Below are positions 1 through 8,385 of a DNA stretch of 64,000 nt, one piece after another (position 1 is the stretch's first letter; each line of letters begins with the position of its first letter). The stretch lies in assembly GCF_003268855.1 (NCBI RefSeq), contig NZ_QLSZ01000008.1:62001-126000 (forward strand). Direction: 5' to 3'. Under the pieces are notes generated by a model. It made no database searches, was not told where the DNA came from, and saw nothing but the letters and a program-made list of their open reading frames with translations. Position numbers and translations under genes: made by a program. Source of the DNA: Flavobacterium aciduliphilum. Its GTDB lineage: Bacteria > Bacteroidota > Bacteroidia > Flavobacteriales > Flavobacteriaceae.

Positions 1-76
1 TTTTGTGTGGCTTGCAGGATTTTTGTTGCTCCTAGAAGTGTTGTTAAAAAATACGATTTTTAAAAGTTTTATTTAA
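1..76 (+). CDS. batA: BatA C-terminal fragment (5' truncated by window edge)
   Basis: In frame 2 the first 75 bases encode 24 residues followed by TAA at 74-76. The peptide is very hydrophobic (VWLAGFLLLLEVLL) with a short basic tail, as expected for the last membrane anchor of a BatA-type von Willebrand A protein. The gene lies 54 bases upstream of batB on the same strand, which is the standard place of batA in the Bacteroidota aerotolerance operon. Only the tail is visible, so the assignment rests mainly on position; a different membrane protein cannot be excluded from the sequence alone. Confidence 0.6.
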   Translation, partial: FVWLAGFLLLLEVLLKNTIFKSFI

Positions 77-130
77 AAGAAAAAGAGACTAGATTTTAGA
101 CGTTTCTCTAAAAATCTAAATTCGAAAAAT

Positions 131-1180
131 ATGTACGAATTAGAAGAAAAAGGATATTTATATCTGCTGCTGATTATTCCAGTGCTGGTCTTGTTGTATG
201 TTTATGTTTTTTATTGGAAACGTAAAAAGCAACAAGAGTTTGGTGATAGTTTATTACTTCAAAGTCTCAGCCCAGAAAAATCTACTTTCAAACCCATACT
301 AAAAATGATTATGGTGTTGCTGGGTATGATTTTTCTTATCATCGGGTTAATTAATCCAAAAATGGGGATTAAGATGGAGAAAGTAAAACGACAAGGTATC
401 GATATTGTGTTTGCTATTGACGTATCCAAAAGTATGTTGGCCGAAGATGTCGCTCCAAACCGTTTGGAGAAAAGTAAACAACTCGTTTCGCAGTTAATCA
501 ACCAATTAGGTGGAGATAAAATCGGAATTATTGCCTATTCTGGAAATGCATTTCCGGTATTACCCATGACATCAGATTATGCCGTGGCAAAAATGTTTTT
601 ACAAACCATGAATCCTGGAATGATTTCGTCCCAAGGAACGTCTATCGATCAGGCAATAGAATTGGCAGCCAATAACTTCTTTGACAAAAAAGACAAAACA
701 AGCAAATTATTGGTGATCATTTCAGACGGAGAAGATCATTCCGACAATGCAGAAGCCGCCGCAGAAGAAAGTCAGAAAGTAGGATTGAAAATTGTAACCA
801 TAGGCGTAGGTACAGAAAAAGGAGGCCCTATTCCGCTTAAAAAGAATGGCGTGGTAGAACGTTATCAAAAAGATAAAGACGATCACGTGGTCATTACGCA
901 TAGAAATGCAAAAGTATTGGCTGCAATTGCCAAAACTACCAAGGGGGGATATGTTGATGGTAATTCAACCCGAACAGTCGTAGACTATGTAAAAAAAGTA
1001 TTGCAATCTACTCAAAAATCAGATTTTGAAGGTACTATGATGGCCGATTTAAAATCGCAGTTTCAGTGGTTTATTGCTTTTGGGTTTATTGTGTTGTTTG
1101 TTGACGTATTTCTTTCAGAACGAAAAACAAAATGGGTTAGAAAACTAAATTTATTTAATGAAGAAAAAGAAGCCTCTTAA
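131..1180 (+). CDS. batB: BatB, membrane-anchored von Willebrand A domain protein of the aerotolerance operon
   Basis: A 349-residue protein with membrane segments near residues 8-28 and 57-76, a VWA domain at about 90-300 and a C-terminal membrane segment near 318-336. The metal-ion-dependent adhesion site is visible: DVSKS at 97-101, the Thr of QGTS at 170 and SDGED at 198-202. This layout (two N-terminal helices, VWA, C-terminal helix) is that of BatA/BatB proteins, which are thought to form an inner-membrane complex facing the periplasm. It is followed 33 bases later by batC. The exact biochemical role of Bat proteins is unknown; in other Bacteroidota they have been tied to oxygen tolerance and envelope integrity. 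Confidence 0.92.
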   Translation: MYELEEKGYLYLLLIIPVLVLLYVYVFYWKRKKQQEFGDSLLLQSLSPEKSTFKPILKMIMVLLGMIFLIIGLINPKMGIKMEKVKRQGIDIVFAIDVSKSMLAEDVAPNRLEKSKQLVSQLINQLGGDKIGIIAYSGNAFPVLPMTSDYAVAKMFLQTMNPGMISSQGTSIDQAIELAANNFFDKKDKTSKLLVIISDGEDHSDNAEAAAEESQKVGLKIVTIGVGTEKGGPIPLKKNGVVERYQKDKDDHVVITHRNAKVLAAIAKTTKGGYVDGNSTRTVVDYVKKVLQSTQKSDFEGTMMADLKSQFQWFIAFGFIVLFVDVFLSERKTKWVRKLNLFNEEKEAS

Positions 1181-1213
1181 TACGACAGTCGTTGTATTGA
1201 AATAAGAAATATT

Positions 1214-1963
1214 ATGAAAAAAAGAATATTCTACTTGTTGATTTTGTGTTCTTGTGTGCTTCAAGCGCAACAAAAAGATAAATTTTTGCCTAAAGGTGAC
1301 GAAGCATTTGGGGCGAAAAAATATGTAGAAGCGGAGGCAAATTATAGAATATCACAATCCAAATTTAAGAAAAAAGCGATTTCTTCTTACAATTTAGGAA
1401 CCACAATTTACAAGCAAAACCAACCTTCCGAAGCGAAAGGACAGTTTTTAAAAGCCATTCATGATGCCAAAACCAAAGAAGAAAAACATCATGCCTACCA
1501 TAATTTTGGAAATACCTTAATGAAGGAAAAAGAATATGCTAGTGCTGTACAAGCCTACAAAAATGCTTTACGCAACAATCCTAATGATGATGAAACACGA
1601 TACAATTATGCATTAGCCAAAAAAATGTTGAAAGAAAATCCGCCGAAAAACAACGACAAGAACAAGGATAAAAATAAAGATAAGGATAAAAATAAAGACC
1701 AAAACAAAGATAAAGACAAGAATAAAGATCAAAATAAACAAGATACTAAAAACCAAAACAACCCAAATAACAAGAATCAAAACAACAAGAGCCAACCCAA
1801 TTCAGGAAACAATCAGAGTCCACAGCCTAAACCGACGGGGGCATCAAAACAACGAATTGATAACTTGCTCGATGCTGTAAATAATGAAGAGAAAAAGGTT
1901 CAGCAAAAAGTGAATGCTCAAAAAGTACAAGCAAAACCACAAAAACCTGAAAAAGATTGGTAA
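1214..1963 (+). CDS. batC: BatC, periplasmic TPR protein with a Lys/Asp/Asn-rich tract
   Basis: A 249-residue protein with a signal peptide (residues 1-19, ending QAQ), TPR-like helices at about 25-140 and a low-complexity stretch at about 145-205 built of repeated Lys-Asn-Lys-Asp and Asn-Gln units. The TPR part contains the usual small/large residue pattern (for example YHNFGNTLMKEKEYASAV at 95-112). It lies between batB and batD, as in the canonical operon. The tract is probably a flexible charged linker rather than a folded domain (inference). Its DNA is an imperfect tandem repeat and therefore liable to length change. Confidence 0.88.
   Translation: MKKRIFYLLILCSCVLQAQQKDKFLPKGDEAFGAKKYVEAEANYRISQSKFKKKAISSYNLGTTIYKQNQPSEAKGQFLKAIHDAKTKEEKHHAYHNFGNTLMKEKEYASAVQAYKNALRNNPNDDETRYNYALAKKMLKENPPKNNDKNKDKNKDKDKNKDQNKDKDKNKDQNKQDTKNQNNPNNKNQNNKSQPNSGNNQSPQPKPTGASKQRIDNLLDAVNNEEKKVQQKVNAQKVQAKPQKPEKDW
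1645..1795 (+). repeat. A-rich imperfect tandem repeat inside batC
   Basis: The DNA coding for the Lys/Asn/Asp/Gln tract of BatC consists of repeated 6-base units of the type AAnAAn/GAnAAn with few pyrimidines on the + strand. It produces a long spurious open frame on the other strand. Slippage here would change the linker length in steps of two residues. Confidence 0.75.
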
Positions 1964-1993
1964 GAATATTTAAGATTAAATTGAACGGATAAC

Positions 1994-3751
1994 ATGAAAA
2001 GAGTACTTTTATTTATTATTTTTTGTTTTTCAAGCACACTTCTAGCGCAAGTTAAGTTTGAAGCAGAGGTTAGTAAAAATACTTTGGGGCTCAATGAACG
2101 GGTTCGTATAGAATTCTCCATGAATGAAGATGGAGATAATTTTGTGCCTCCAAATTTTGAAGCTTGTGGTTTTCGTGTGGTTGGTGGACCAAGTCAATCC
2201 ATAAGCCAATCATGGATTAATGGACGTAGTTCTTTTCAAAAATCGTATTCCTATATTTTACAGCCATTGCGTAAAGGAAGTTTGGTCATCAAACAAGCGG
2301 TTATCGAAATAAATGGGCAATTGTATAAAACTTTACCCATCCGTATCAATGTGACCAGTGCGGTCAATTTGCCGAACGATCCCAACGAACCTCCAACAGT
2401 CAGAGCCGACGACAATTTGTATTTAGTAGCCGATATTTCTAAGACAAATCCTTATGTAAACGAACCCATAACGGTGGTTTATAAATTGTATTTTAGTTAC
2501 AATATTGGCATCAGCAACTGGAGGGAACTCAACAAACCCAAATACAATGATTTTTGGAGTCAGAACATTGATATCAAACAATTGGTTGCCGAGGAAGGGC
2601 TTTTTAAAGGAGAACGCTACCGTTATGTTGTGTTAAAAAAGGCGGTGCTATATCCACAGAAAGCAGGTAAATTAGAAATTGAACCCCTTACTATGGACAT
2701 CGACTGTCAAGTTCCTAGAGGGAGACCAAACTTTTTTGGTCAAGTGCAAGTTGTAGACGACAGTAAGCGTGTTTCTGCGGGAAGTAAAGTGATTCAGGTC
2801 AAACCGCTTCCTGAGGCAGGAAAACCTGATAGTTTTACAGGAGCTGTGGGGAAATTTAATTTTAGAGTAACTCCGTCAAAAACTACCTTGAAATTTGGAG
2901 AATCATTAGATTTGGATGTGCGTGTTTCAGGTACTGGAAACTTAAAATTATTCAGTTTACCGAAACCCGAAACCCCCTCTAACTTGGAGGTTTACGACCC
3001 AGAGCATACGGAGAATGTTACTACTCCATTGACAGGCATGACGGGAATCATCGCTGATAAATACACGATAATTCCTCAAGCAAAAGGCAATTTTCCAATT
3101 AAACCTATAAAATTTACCTATTTTGATTTAGACACTCATTCTTATAAAACCTTGGTTTCGACAGAAATTATGCTCAATGTATTGGATGGTCCAGGGCTTT
3201 CAAATGTGAGTCCGGCACTAACTGAACATCATGAGCGAACGGTCAACAAAACGTTTGCTTTTATCAAACAAAAAGCAACATTAAAACCTATGGAAACCGA
3301 AGATTTCTTGGGTTCGGGTTGGTTTTACACTTTATTTATAACCCCTTTCTTAGCCATTCCAGCGTTAGTGTTCTTACGAAGAAGAAAAGAGGCTTCAGCA
3401 TCAGATGTAGTGGGGAATAAGATTAAAAAAGCTAATGCTTTGGCAAGAAAACATTTGGCAGAAGCCAAAAAACATACGGCAAATAAAGAACTGTTTTATG
3501 TTGCCCTTGAAAAAGCGATGCACAATTTCTTGAAGGCAAAATTGAATATGGAAACCTCAGAAATGAATAAGGAAACCATCACGACCTTACTATTATCCAA
3601 AAATGCAGAAACCTTTGTGGTACAAGAATTTATTGAATTGACTGAAAGTTGTGAATTGGCAAGATATGCTCCTACCACCACATTCTTAATTGAAAAAGAC
3701 TATGAAAAAGCCGTTCAGATATTGTCTAATCTAGAAAAGCAAATTTCTTAA
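1994..3751 (+). CDS. batD: BatD, oxygen-tolerance family membrane-anchored protein
   Basis: A 585-residue protein with a signal peptide (1-18, ending LLAQ), a long beta-rich periplasmic part at about 20-430, one membrane segment at about 441-463 (WFYTLFITPFLAIPALVFL) followed by a basic RRRK stop-transfer signal, and a cytoplasmic helical tail. This is the layout of the BatD family. It starts 30 bases after batC and is followed 11 bases later by batE, so the genes are very probably co-transcribed. Nothing is missing compared with the family. Confidence 0.9.
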   Translation: MKRVLLFIIFCFSSTLLAQVKFEAEVSKNTLGLNERVRIEFSMNEDGDNFVPPNFEACGFRVVGGPSQSISQSWINGRSSFQKSYSYILQPLRKGSLVIKQAVIEINGQLYKTLPIRINVTSAVNLPNDPNEPPTVRADDNLYLVADISKTNPYVNEPITVVYKLYFSYNIGISNWRELNKPKYNDFWSQNIDIKQLVAEEGLFKGERYRYVVLKKAVLYPQKAGKLEIEPLTMDIDCQVPRGRPNFFGQVQVVDDSKRVSAGSKVIQVKPLPEAGKPDSFTGAVGKFNFRVTPSKTTLKFGESLDLDVRVSGTGNLKLFSLPKPETPSNLEVYDPEHTENVTTPLTGMTGIIADKYTIIPQAKGNFPIKPIKFTYFDLDTHSYKTLVSTEIMLNVLDGPGLSNVSPALTEHHERTVNKTFAFIKQKATLKPMETEDFLGSGWFYTLFITPFLAIPALVFLRRRKEASASDVVGNKIKKANALARKHLAEAKKHTANKELFYVALEKAMHNFLKAKLNMETSEMNKETITTLLLSKNAETFVVQEFIELTESCELARYAPTTTFLIEKDYEKAVQILSNLEKQIS

Positions 3752-3762
3752 TCGTTAAAAAA

Positions 3763-4506
3763 ATGAAAAACTATTTTTATATCCTTTTTTTGATGGTTCA
3801 GGTAGCTTTGGCCCAAGACGCCTTTAAAGAAGGAAACCAAAACTACCAAAACGAGCACTACCAAGAAGCGATTACCAATTATGAAAGTATTTTAGCTTCT
3901 GGAAAACAAGCGCCCGAAGTTTATTTTAATCTCGGAAATTGTTATTACAAATTACACAAAATAGCCCCTTCTATTTATAATTACGAAAAAGCTTTGGTGC
4001 TTCATCCTAATGATGCAGAGATCCAAACCAATCTCGATTTTGCGAGAAAAATGACGATTGATGACATTAAAATTGTTCCTAAAGTTGGGTTTGCCAAACT
4101 TTTAGAAGATATTACATCAACCTATCACTATGATGGGTGGGCTTGGATTGCTATCATTTTAGCTTTTGTTTTTCTCGGATTTTTTGCAGGGTATTATTAT
4201 GCGAATGCAACACAAATCAAAAGAGTATTTTTTTCAGGAATGTTTGTGGTATTGTTTATGATTATTTGGAGTTTGTTTGCCGCACTTTATGAAAAAAATC
4301 GAATTGCTGAAGATCGTCCCGCTATTGTTTTTGCTGATGTTGCCCCAGTTCGTGGCGAGCCTAAAATATCAGCCCCCGAATCCATAATCCTTCATGAAGG
4401 AACAAAAGTATACGTTTTAGAACAGATTGCTAATTGGAAAAAAGTACAACTTACAGATGAATCTACAGGGTGGATTCAGGAAGATGCGATAAAAGAGTTG
4501 AAGTAG
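3763..4506 (+). CDS. batE: BatE, TPR and SH3-like membrane protein
   Basis: A 247-residue protein: signal peptide (1-17), TPR helices at about 20-100 (EVYFNLGNCYYKLHKIAPSI), two membrane segments at about 125-147 and 156-176, and a C-terminal SH3-like domain at about 188-245 ending in WKKVQLTDESTGWIQED. This domain order is that of BatE. It is the last gene of the bat operon; the next gene is on the other strand. No strong hairpin terminator is seen in 4507-4692, although a short inverted repeat (ATTCC-GTA-GGAAT) sits at 4546-4558. Confidence 0.88.
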   Translation: MKNYFYILFLMVQVALAQDAFKEGNQNYQNEHYQEAITNYESILASGKQAPEVYFNLGNCYYKLHKIAPSIYNYEKALVLHPNDAEIQTNLDFARKMTIDDIKIVPKVGFAKLLEDITSTYHYDGWAWIAIILAFVFLGFFAGYYYANATQIKRVFFSGMFVVLFMIIWSLFAALYEKNRIAEDRPAIVFADVAPVRGEPKISAPESIILHEGTKVYVLEQIANWKKVQLTDESTGWIQEDAIKELK

Positions 4507-4692
4507 TTGTCAGTATTCCATTCTCAGTTATCCATAAAGCTTGTCATTCCGTAGGAATACTTATTTTGAAAGAACGCTTTTTTCTAATTTTAAGCTGTAC
4601 TATTTTTTGATAAGCTTACATGAGGGTCAAGATAGTTTTTTATTATTCATAAGTTGATAATATCTTATAGGCTGAGTACTAAGAATTGATTA

Positions 4693-5172
4693 CTAAACAC
4701 TAGATTTCAAATCCTTAAACCAATTGGTTAATACCGGTAACATGACATCGGATGTTTTCATAACAGGTTTGTAGAAGATGGATTTTTCTTGAGTAGCTTT
4801 TGAAATCAATAAGTTATTAATATTGATTTTTTGAAATAAACTAAGAATGACTCCTAAGTACAAGGTGGTTTTTAAGACTGCAAAAAAAGCTCCCCCGAGT
4901 TTATTCAACCATCCTAGAAATAATTGGTTTGCAAATTTTGATAAGATTTTTGCTAAAAAATGAATCCCAATCATTACTAAAGCAAGGATCACGACAAAAG
5001 CAAAAACTTTTGCGGTTTTACTGGTTCCAAAAACAGAAGAACACTTTACTGCAATGAATATTCCAATAAAAAAAGAAACCATAGAAGCCAATTCGATGAC
5101 AAGTCCATTTCGAAGACCACGAATGAGTCCAAAGACTAAAATAGCGCCTAAAACAATATCAATAAATCCCAT
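4693..5172 (-). CDS. CvpA family membrane protein
   Basis: A 159-residue protein with four predicted membrane helices and the N-terminal pattern GFIDIVLGAILVFGLIRG(L)RNG that marks the CvpA family. CvpA in Escherichia coli is a membrane protein needed for colicin V production. The open frame continues upstream to 5229, but those 19 extra residues are atypical and the family begins right at Met-Gly-Phe-Ile-Asp, so the start at 5172 is chosen. It faces the bat operon tail to tail and the 5320 gene head to head. The role in this organism is unknown. Confidence 0.8.
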   Translation of the reverse strand: MGFIDIVLGAILVFGLIRGLRNGLVIELASMVSFFIGIFIAVKCSSVFGTSKTAKVFAFVVILALVMIGIHFLAKILSKFANQLFLGWLNKLGGAFFAVLKTTLYLGVILSLFQKININNLLISKATQEKSIFYKPVMKTSDVMLPVLTNWFKDLKSSV

Positions 5173-5319
5173 AATAGTAAAAATAGTCAGCGGTAAAGAT
5201 ATGAGAAAATAGAAAAGGGAGCAAAGCAAATAGATAGTAAATGTGATATATTTGCAGTAGAATAGAAATTCATAGTAGAATAGGCTCTTTCGCTATGCTT
5301 TTTTCATTAAAAAGAAATC

Positions 5320-5676
5320 ATGTCACGAGATATACAATTAAAAGAACGTTGGGAAAAAGTTGTCGAAATGCTATCTAATCAATTTTCTGAAGGAGATACA
5401 CTCGATTTGGATGCCATTATTTATTTAATAGGAGTGCAAGAATTGGGTCAATTCAAACGTGTTTTTTCAAAAGACGAAAAAGTCAATTTGATGCACATTG
5501 CTATTTGCCGATTACTCGAACCTTATGGCTTTTATGAATTTGATTATTTCGATAAAGATGGATGGCCTCATTATCGTGTAAAAGAAGTGTTACCTTCCTT
5601 AAAAGCTGGGGAACAAGCTATATTGATGAAAGATGCCATCGTAAATTATTTTATAGAAAAAGAACTTATAGATTAA
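5320..5676 (+). CDS. Conserved hypothetical protein (Bacteroidota-type)
   Basis: A 118-residue soluble protein without signal peptide or membrane helix. It has a helical N-terminal part, then RVFSKDEKVNLMHIAICRLL and a short YGFYEFDYFDKDGWPHY segment. I do not recognise a named domain; the look is that of the small conserved proteins found in many Flavobacteriaceae genomes. A TATATTTG -7-like element at 5247-5254 lies upstream. It is followed by a long palindrome (5680-5727) just after its stop codon. No function is proposed. Confidence 0.7.
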   Translation: MSRDIQLKERWEKVVEMLSNQFSEGDTLDLDAIIYLIGVQELGQFKRVFSKDEKVNLMHIAICRLLEPYGFYEFDYFDKDGWPHYRVKEVLPSLKAGEQAILMKDAIVNYFIEKELID

Positions 5677-5679
5677 TAT

Positions 5680-5727
5680 AATTTTTATTGTAAGGGTAAG
5701 TCGAGACTTGCCCGTACAATAAAAATT
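5680..5727. repeat. Long palindrome after the 5320 gene, related to the one at 54544
   Basis: The arms 5680-5702 and 5705-5727 pair over 23 positions, with one mismatch and one G-T wobble, leaving a 2-base loop. The central part reads GGGTAAGTCGAGACTTGCCC, a close relative of the perfect palindrome at 54544-54563. It can act as a terminator for the upstream gene, and its right arm contains the TTG used as the -33 box of pheS. Confidence 0.85.
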
Positions 5728-5737
5728 CCTAAATTTG
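5708..5737 (+). promoter_or_regulatory. Predicted pheS promoter
   Basis: TTG at 5708-5710, a 19-base spacer and TAAATTTG at 5730-5737 fit the Bacteroidota TTG-N19/20-TAnnTTTG pattern. The pheS start codon follows 19 bases later. Confidence 0.65.
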
Positions 5738-5756
5738 CGACTTCAAAGTACGACCG

Positions 5757-6776
5757 ATGATAGACAAGATTAAACAACATATTGAGGAAGCTCAAGCATT
5801 CAATGAAAAAAACAAAGAAGCGTTAGAGCAATTTCGAATCAAATATTTAGGCAGTAAAGGCTTACTGAAAGAATTATTTGCTGAATTTAAAAATGTTCCA
5901 AACGAACAAAAAAAGGAGTTTGGACAGGTTATCAATACGTTAAAGTCGGTTGCTGAAGAAAAAGTTAAAACGATTCAAGAAGAGCTTGAAAATAAAGAAG
6001 AAGCTAAAGGGATTTATGGCGATCTCTCTCGACCAGGAGAACCCATTGTGTTGGGATCAAGACATCCTATTGCCTTGGTAAAAAACCAAATCATCGATAT
6101 TTTCTCTACAATCGGATTTAATGTTTCCGAAGGCCCAGAAATTGAAGACGATTGGCATAATTTTACCGCATTAAACTTGCCAGAATACCACCCTGCCAGA
6201 GACATGCAGGATACATTTTTTATACAAACCAATCCCGATATTTTATTGCGTACACATACCTCTTCGGTGCAAGTGCGATATATGGAAAACAACAAACCTC
6301 CTATTCGAACCATTTCTCCTGGAAGAGTATTTAGAAACGAAGCCGTATCGGCACGCTCTCACTGTATTTTTCATCAAGTAGAAGGTTTGTATATTGATAA
6401 AGATGTGTCTTTTGCCGATTTAAAGCAGACCTTGTTGTACTTCACTAAGGAAATGTTTGGAAAATCCAAAATAAGATTGCGTCCAAGTTATTTCCCTTTC
6501 ACAGAGCCAAGTGCCGAGATAGATATCTATTGGGGATTAAAAACCGAAACCGATTATAAAATCACCAAAGGAACTGGTTGGTTGGAAATTGGTGGTTGTG
6601 GAATGGTTGATCCCAATGTGTTGAAAAATTGTGGCATCAATCCCGATGAGTTTTCTGGATTTGCATTTGGAATGGGTATTGAGCGTATTGCAATGTTGTT
6701 GCACCAAATTGGAGACATCAGAATGTTTTTTGAAAACGATGTTCGATTCCTAGAGCAATTTAAATCAAGTATATAA
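5757..6776 (+). CDS. pheS: Phenylalanine-tRNA ligase alpha subunit
   Basis: A 339-residue protein of normal length for PheS. It charges tRNA-Phe together with the beta subunit PheT, which is not in this window. The N-terminal coiled-coil arm covers about 1-85; the class II catalytic domain follows, with motif 2 ([20 protein letters not shown] near residues 186-205) and motif 3 ([19 protein letters not shown] near 303-321). The start is the first Met after a good TTG-N19-TAAATTTG promoter. The enzyme is cytoplasmic and essential. Confidence 0.97.
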   Translation: MIDKIKQHIEEAQAFNEKNKEALEQFRIKYLGSKGLLKELFAEFKNVPNEQKKEFGQVINTLKSVAEEKVKTIQEELENKEEAKGIYGDLSRPGEPIVLGSRHPIALVKNQIIDIFSTIGFNVSEGPEIEDDWHNFTALNLPEYHPARDMQDTFFIQTNPDILLRTHTSSVQVRYMENNKPPIRTISPGRVFRNEAVSARSHCIFHQVEGLYIDKDVSFADLKQTLLYFTKEMFGKSKIRLRPSYFPFTEPSAEIDIYWGLKTETDYKITKGTGWLEIGGCGMVDPNVLKNCGINPDEFSGFAFGMGIERIAMLLHQIGDIRMFFENDVRFLEQFKSSI

Positions 6777-6857
6777 TTATTGTTGAAAGTCAAATATCAT
6801 AAAGTCTTAAAGAAATTATGAGACTCTTAACTTTTGACTTTTAAACGTTTGACTAAT

Positions 6858-7265
6858 ATGAAAGCAGACATTACAATTCCAAAAGTAGAAAACGTTTTCC
6901 TAGCCGCCATTAAAGAATGGAACGATGACTTCATGGAAAAGGTTTGGAATGTATATCTAGTCAACGATTCCGATTTTGATTTGGAAAGCGTTATGGTTGT
7001 TTCAAAAGCGTTTGGGACTCTAGATGGCGAGATGAAAAAAACCTCCTTATTGCGTCATGCGTTTGTGAAAGTGCCCGCCGTTTCTGTGGTTAAAGTAGAA
7101 ATGATCGAAAAAAGTGTTTTGGCCTTAAACAACGAATTTATGATTACTTATTTCATAGGAAATACCCTCTATGACAAAAAATTTACTTTTAGAAAAAATA
7201 CCATCAACGAACGCGCCACAGAAGAAGTGCCAATTCTATTTGTGAATGGAGTGATTGTACGATGA
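6858..7265 (+). CDS. Conserved hypothetical protein downstream of pheS
   Basis: A 135-residue soluble protein starting MKADITIPKVENVFLAAIKEW. The frame extends 8 codons further upstream to 6834, but that segment lies in an AT-rich stretch with inverted repeats, and the conserved-looking part begins at 6858. It has a beta-rich pattern (VWNVYLVNDSDFDLESVMVV ... YDKKFTFRKNTINE) without signal peptide. No named domain is recognised. It follows pheS by 81 bases on the same strand and may be read with it, but that does not define its role. Confidence 0.7.
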   Translation: MKADITIPKVENVFLAAIKEWNDDFMEKVWNVYLVNDSDFDLESVMVVSKAFGTLDGEMKKTSLLRHAFVKVPAVSVVKVEMIEKSVLALNNEFMITYFIGNTLYDKKFTFRKNTINERATEEVPILFVNGVIVR

Positions 7266-7288
7266 TGATTACGATTTTATTCAATTTA

Positions 7289-7326
7289 AAACCAAAGCAC
7301 TTGCACTATTGCGAGTGTTTTTTTTG
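7289..7326 (+). terminator. Rho-independent terminator after the 6858 gene
   Basis: A stem CACTTGC/GCGAGTG (one wobble) with a short loop is followed by a run of eight T. Confidence 0.8.
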
Positions 7327-7400
7327 TGTTTGCATGCTTCATCATAACATAAGCTTTAAAAATTTTACTGTATATTTTTCATTCTGCTTGCTAATGGTTA

Positions 7401-7430
7401 TAAAAAAATAGCGACCTCCTTGAGATCGCT
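7401..7430 (-). terminator. Terminator of the atp operon
   Basis: On the minus strand AGCGATCT/AGGTCGCT form an 8-bp stem (one wobble), followed by a T run (A run at 7402-7408 on the + strand). It lies 27 bases past the atpG stop. Confidence 0.85.
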
Positions 7431-7456
7431 ACCTTAAATATATTTACGAATACGTA

Positions 7457-8314
7457 TTATCCGTTTAAAGCTTCTGCACCACCAACAATTTCTAGAATTT
7501 CTCCAGTAATGGCAGCTTGACGCGCTTTATTATACGTTAATTTCAATTGATTTCTCAATTCTGTGGCGTTGTCCGTTGCTTTATGCATTGCAGTCATACG
7601 TGCGCCATGTTCAGAAGCATAAGAATCACGAATGGCTTTGTATAATTGTGTTTTTAAAGATTTTGGAATCAAGGTCAACACAATTTCTTCTTTTGAAGGT
7701 TCAAAAATATAATCTCCAGAAGAAGTACTTGAAGTCTGTACAGGAGCTAAAGGTAAAAATTGTTCTCTTTGTACAATTTGAGTTGCAGCATTTTTAAATT
7801 GATTGTACACCAATTCAATTTTGTCATAAGAACCAGAAACAAACAACTGAGTAAGCTCATCTGCAATTACTGCAGTATGTTCAAAAGTTAAATGATCAAA
7901 AATTTCGTTATGCTGTCCAAATTCGTTATATATTTTTCTTAAAGCATCACCGCCTTTTTTACCGATAGTATACACATCAACTTGTTTTCCTTCGTAACTA
8001 TCAGCTATGGTTTTCACTTGTTTAATTACGTTCGAATTAAAAGCCCCACATAATCCTCTATTTGAAGTAATTGCAACGATAAGAACTTTCTTAACATCTC
8101 GTTGATTCGTATAACTTCCTCCTATCTCACCATCAAGTGTTGCGCTTAATCCTTGTAATAATTCAGTCAATTTTTCGGCATAAGGACGCATAGCTGTTAT
8201 AGCATCTTGCGCTTTTTTTAACTTTGCTGCAGAAACCATTTTCATCGCCGATGTAATTTGCATCGTAGACTGAACGGATGTAATTCTATTACGGATTTCC
8301 TTTAAGTTTGCCAT
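7457..8314 (-). CDS. atpG: ATP synthase F1 subunit gamma
   Basis: A 285-residue rotor-shaft subunit. The N-terminal helix MANLKEIRNRITSVQSTMQITSAMKMV and the C-terminal RMTAMHKATDNATELRNQLKLTYNKARQAAIT helix, ending ILEIVGGAEAL, are the two coiled-coil strands of the shaft; the Rossmann-like middle contains ITSNRGLCGAFNSN. It is the last gene of the atp unit and is separated from atpA by 71 bases that hold a perfect 17-bp hairpin. The beta and epsilon genes do not follow, in keeping with other Bacteroidota where atpD-atpC lie elsewhere. Confidence 0.97.
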   Translation of the reverse strand: MANLKEIRNRITSVQSTMQITSAMKMVSAAKLKKAQDAITAMRPYAEKLTELLQGLSATLDGEIGGSYTNQRDVKKVLIVAITSNRGLCGAFNSNVIKQVKTIADSYEGKQVDVYTIGKKGGDALRKIYNEFGQHNEIFDHLTFEHTAVIADELTQLFVSGSYDKIELVYNQFKNAATQIVQREQFLPLAPVQTSSTSSGDYIFEPSKEEIVLTLIPKSLKTQLYKAIRDSYASEHGARMTAMHKATDNATELRNQLKLTYNKARQAAITGEILEIVGGAEALNG

Positions 8315-8332
8315 TTTTAATGAATAAAAAGT

Positions 8333-8378
8333 AATTAGTAAATAGTGAAAAGCTAATTCTATTCACTATTTACTAATT
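8333..8378. repeat. Perfect 17-bp inverted repeat between atpA and atpG
   Basis: Arm 8333-8349 (AATTAGTAAATAGTGAA) is exactly complementary to arm 8362-8378, with a 12-base loop. It lies in the atpA-atpG gap, inside the operon. There is no T run next to it on the minus strand, so it is not a typical terminator; it could act as an RNA-stabilising or partly terminating structure. Confidence 0.85.
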
Positions 8379-8385
8379 CACTGGT

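Noticed and set aside
1613..1795. Open frame on the minus strand within batC
   Set aside because: It is the antisense of the Lys/Asn-rich tract and gives only Ile/Val/Leu/Phe repeats; batC is clear on the other strand.
4507..4692. Possible tRNA or small RNA between batE and the CvpA gene
   Set aside because: No cloverleaf, promoter-terminator pair or strong stem; only a 5-bp inverted repeat ATTCC-GTA-GGAAT is present.
6780..6850. AT-rich inverted repeat AAAGTCAAA...TTTGACTTT downstream of pheS
   Set aside because: The pairing is short and interrupted, with no T run at the right place; not strong enough to call a terminator or element.
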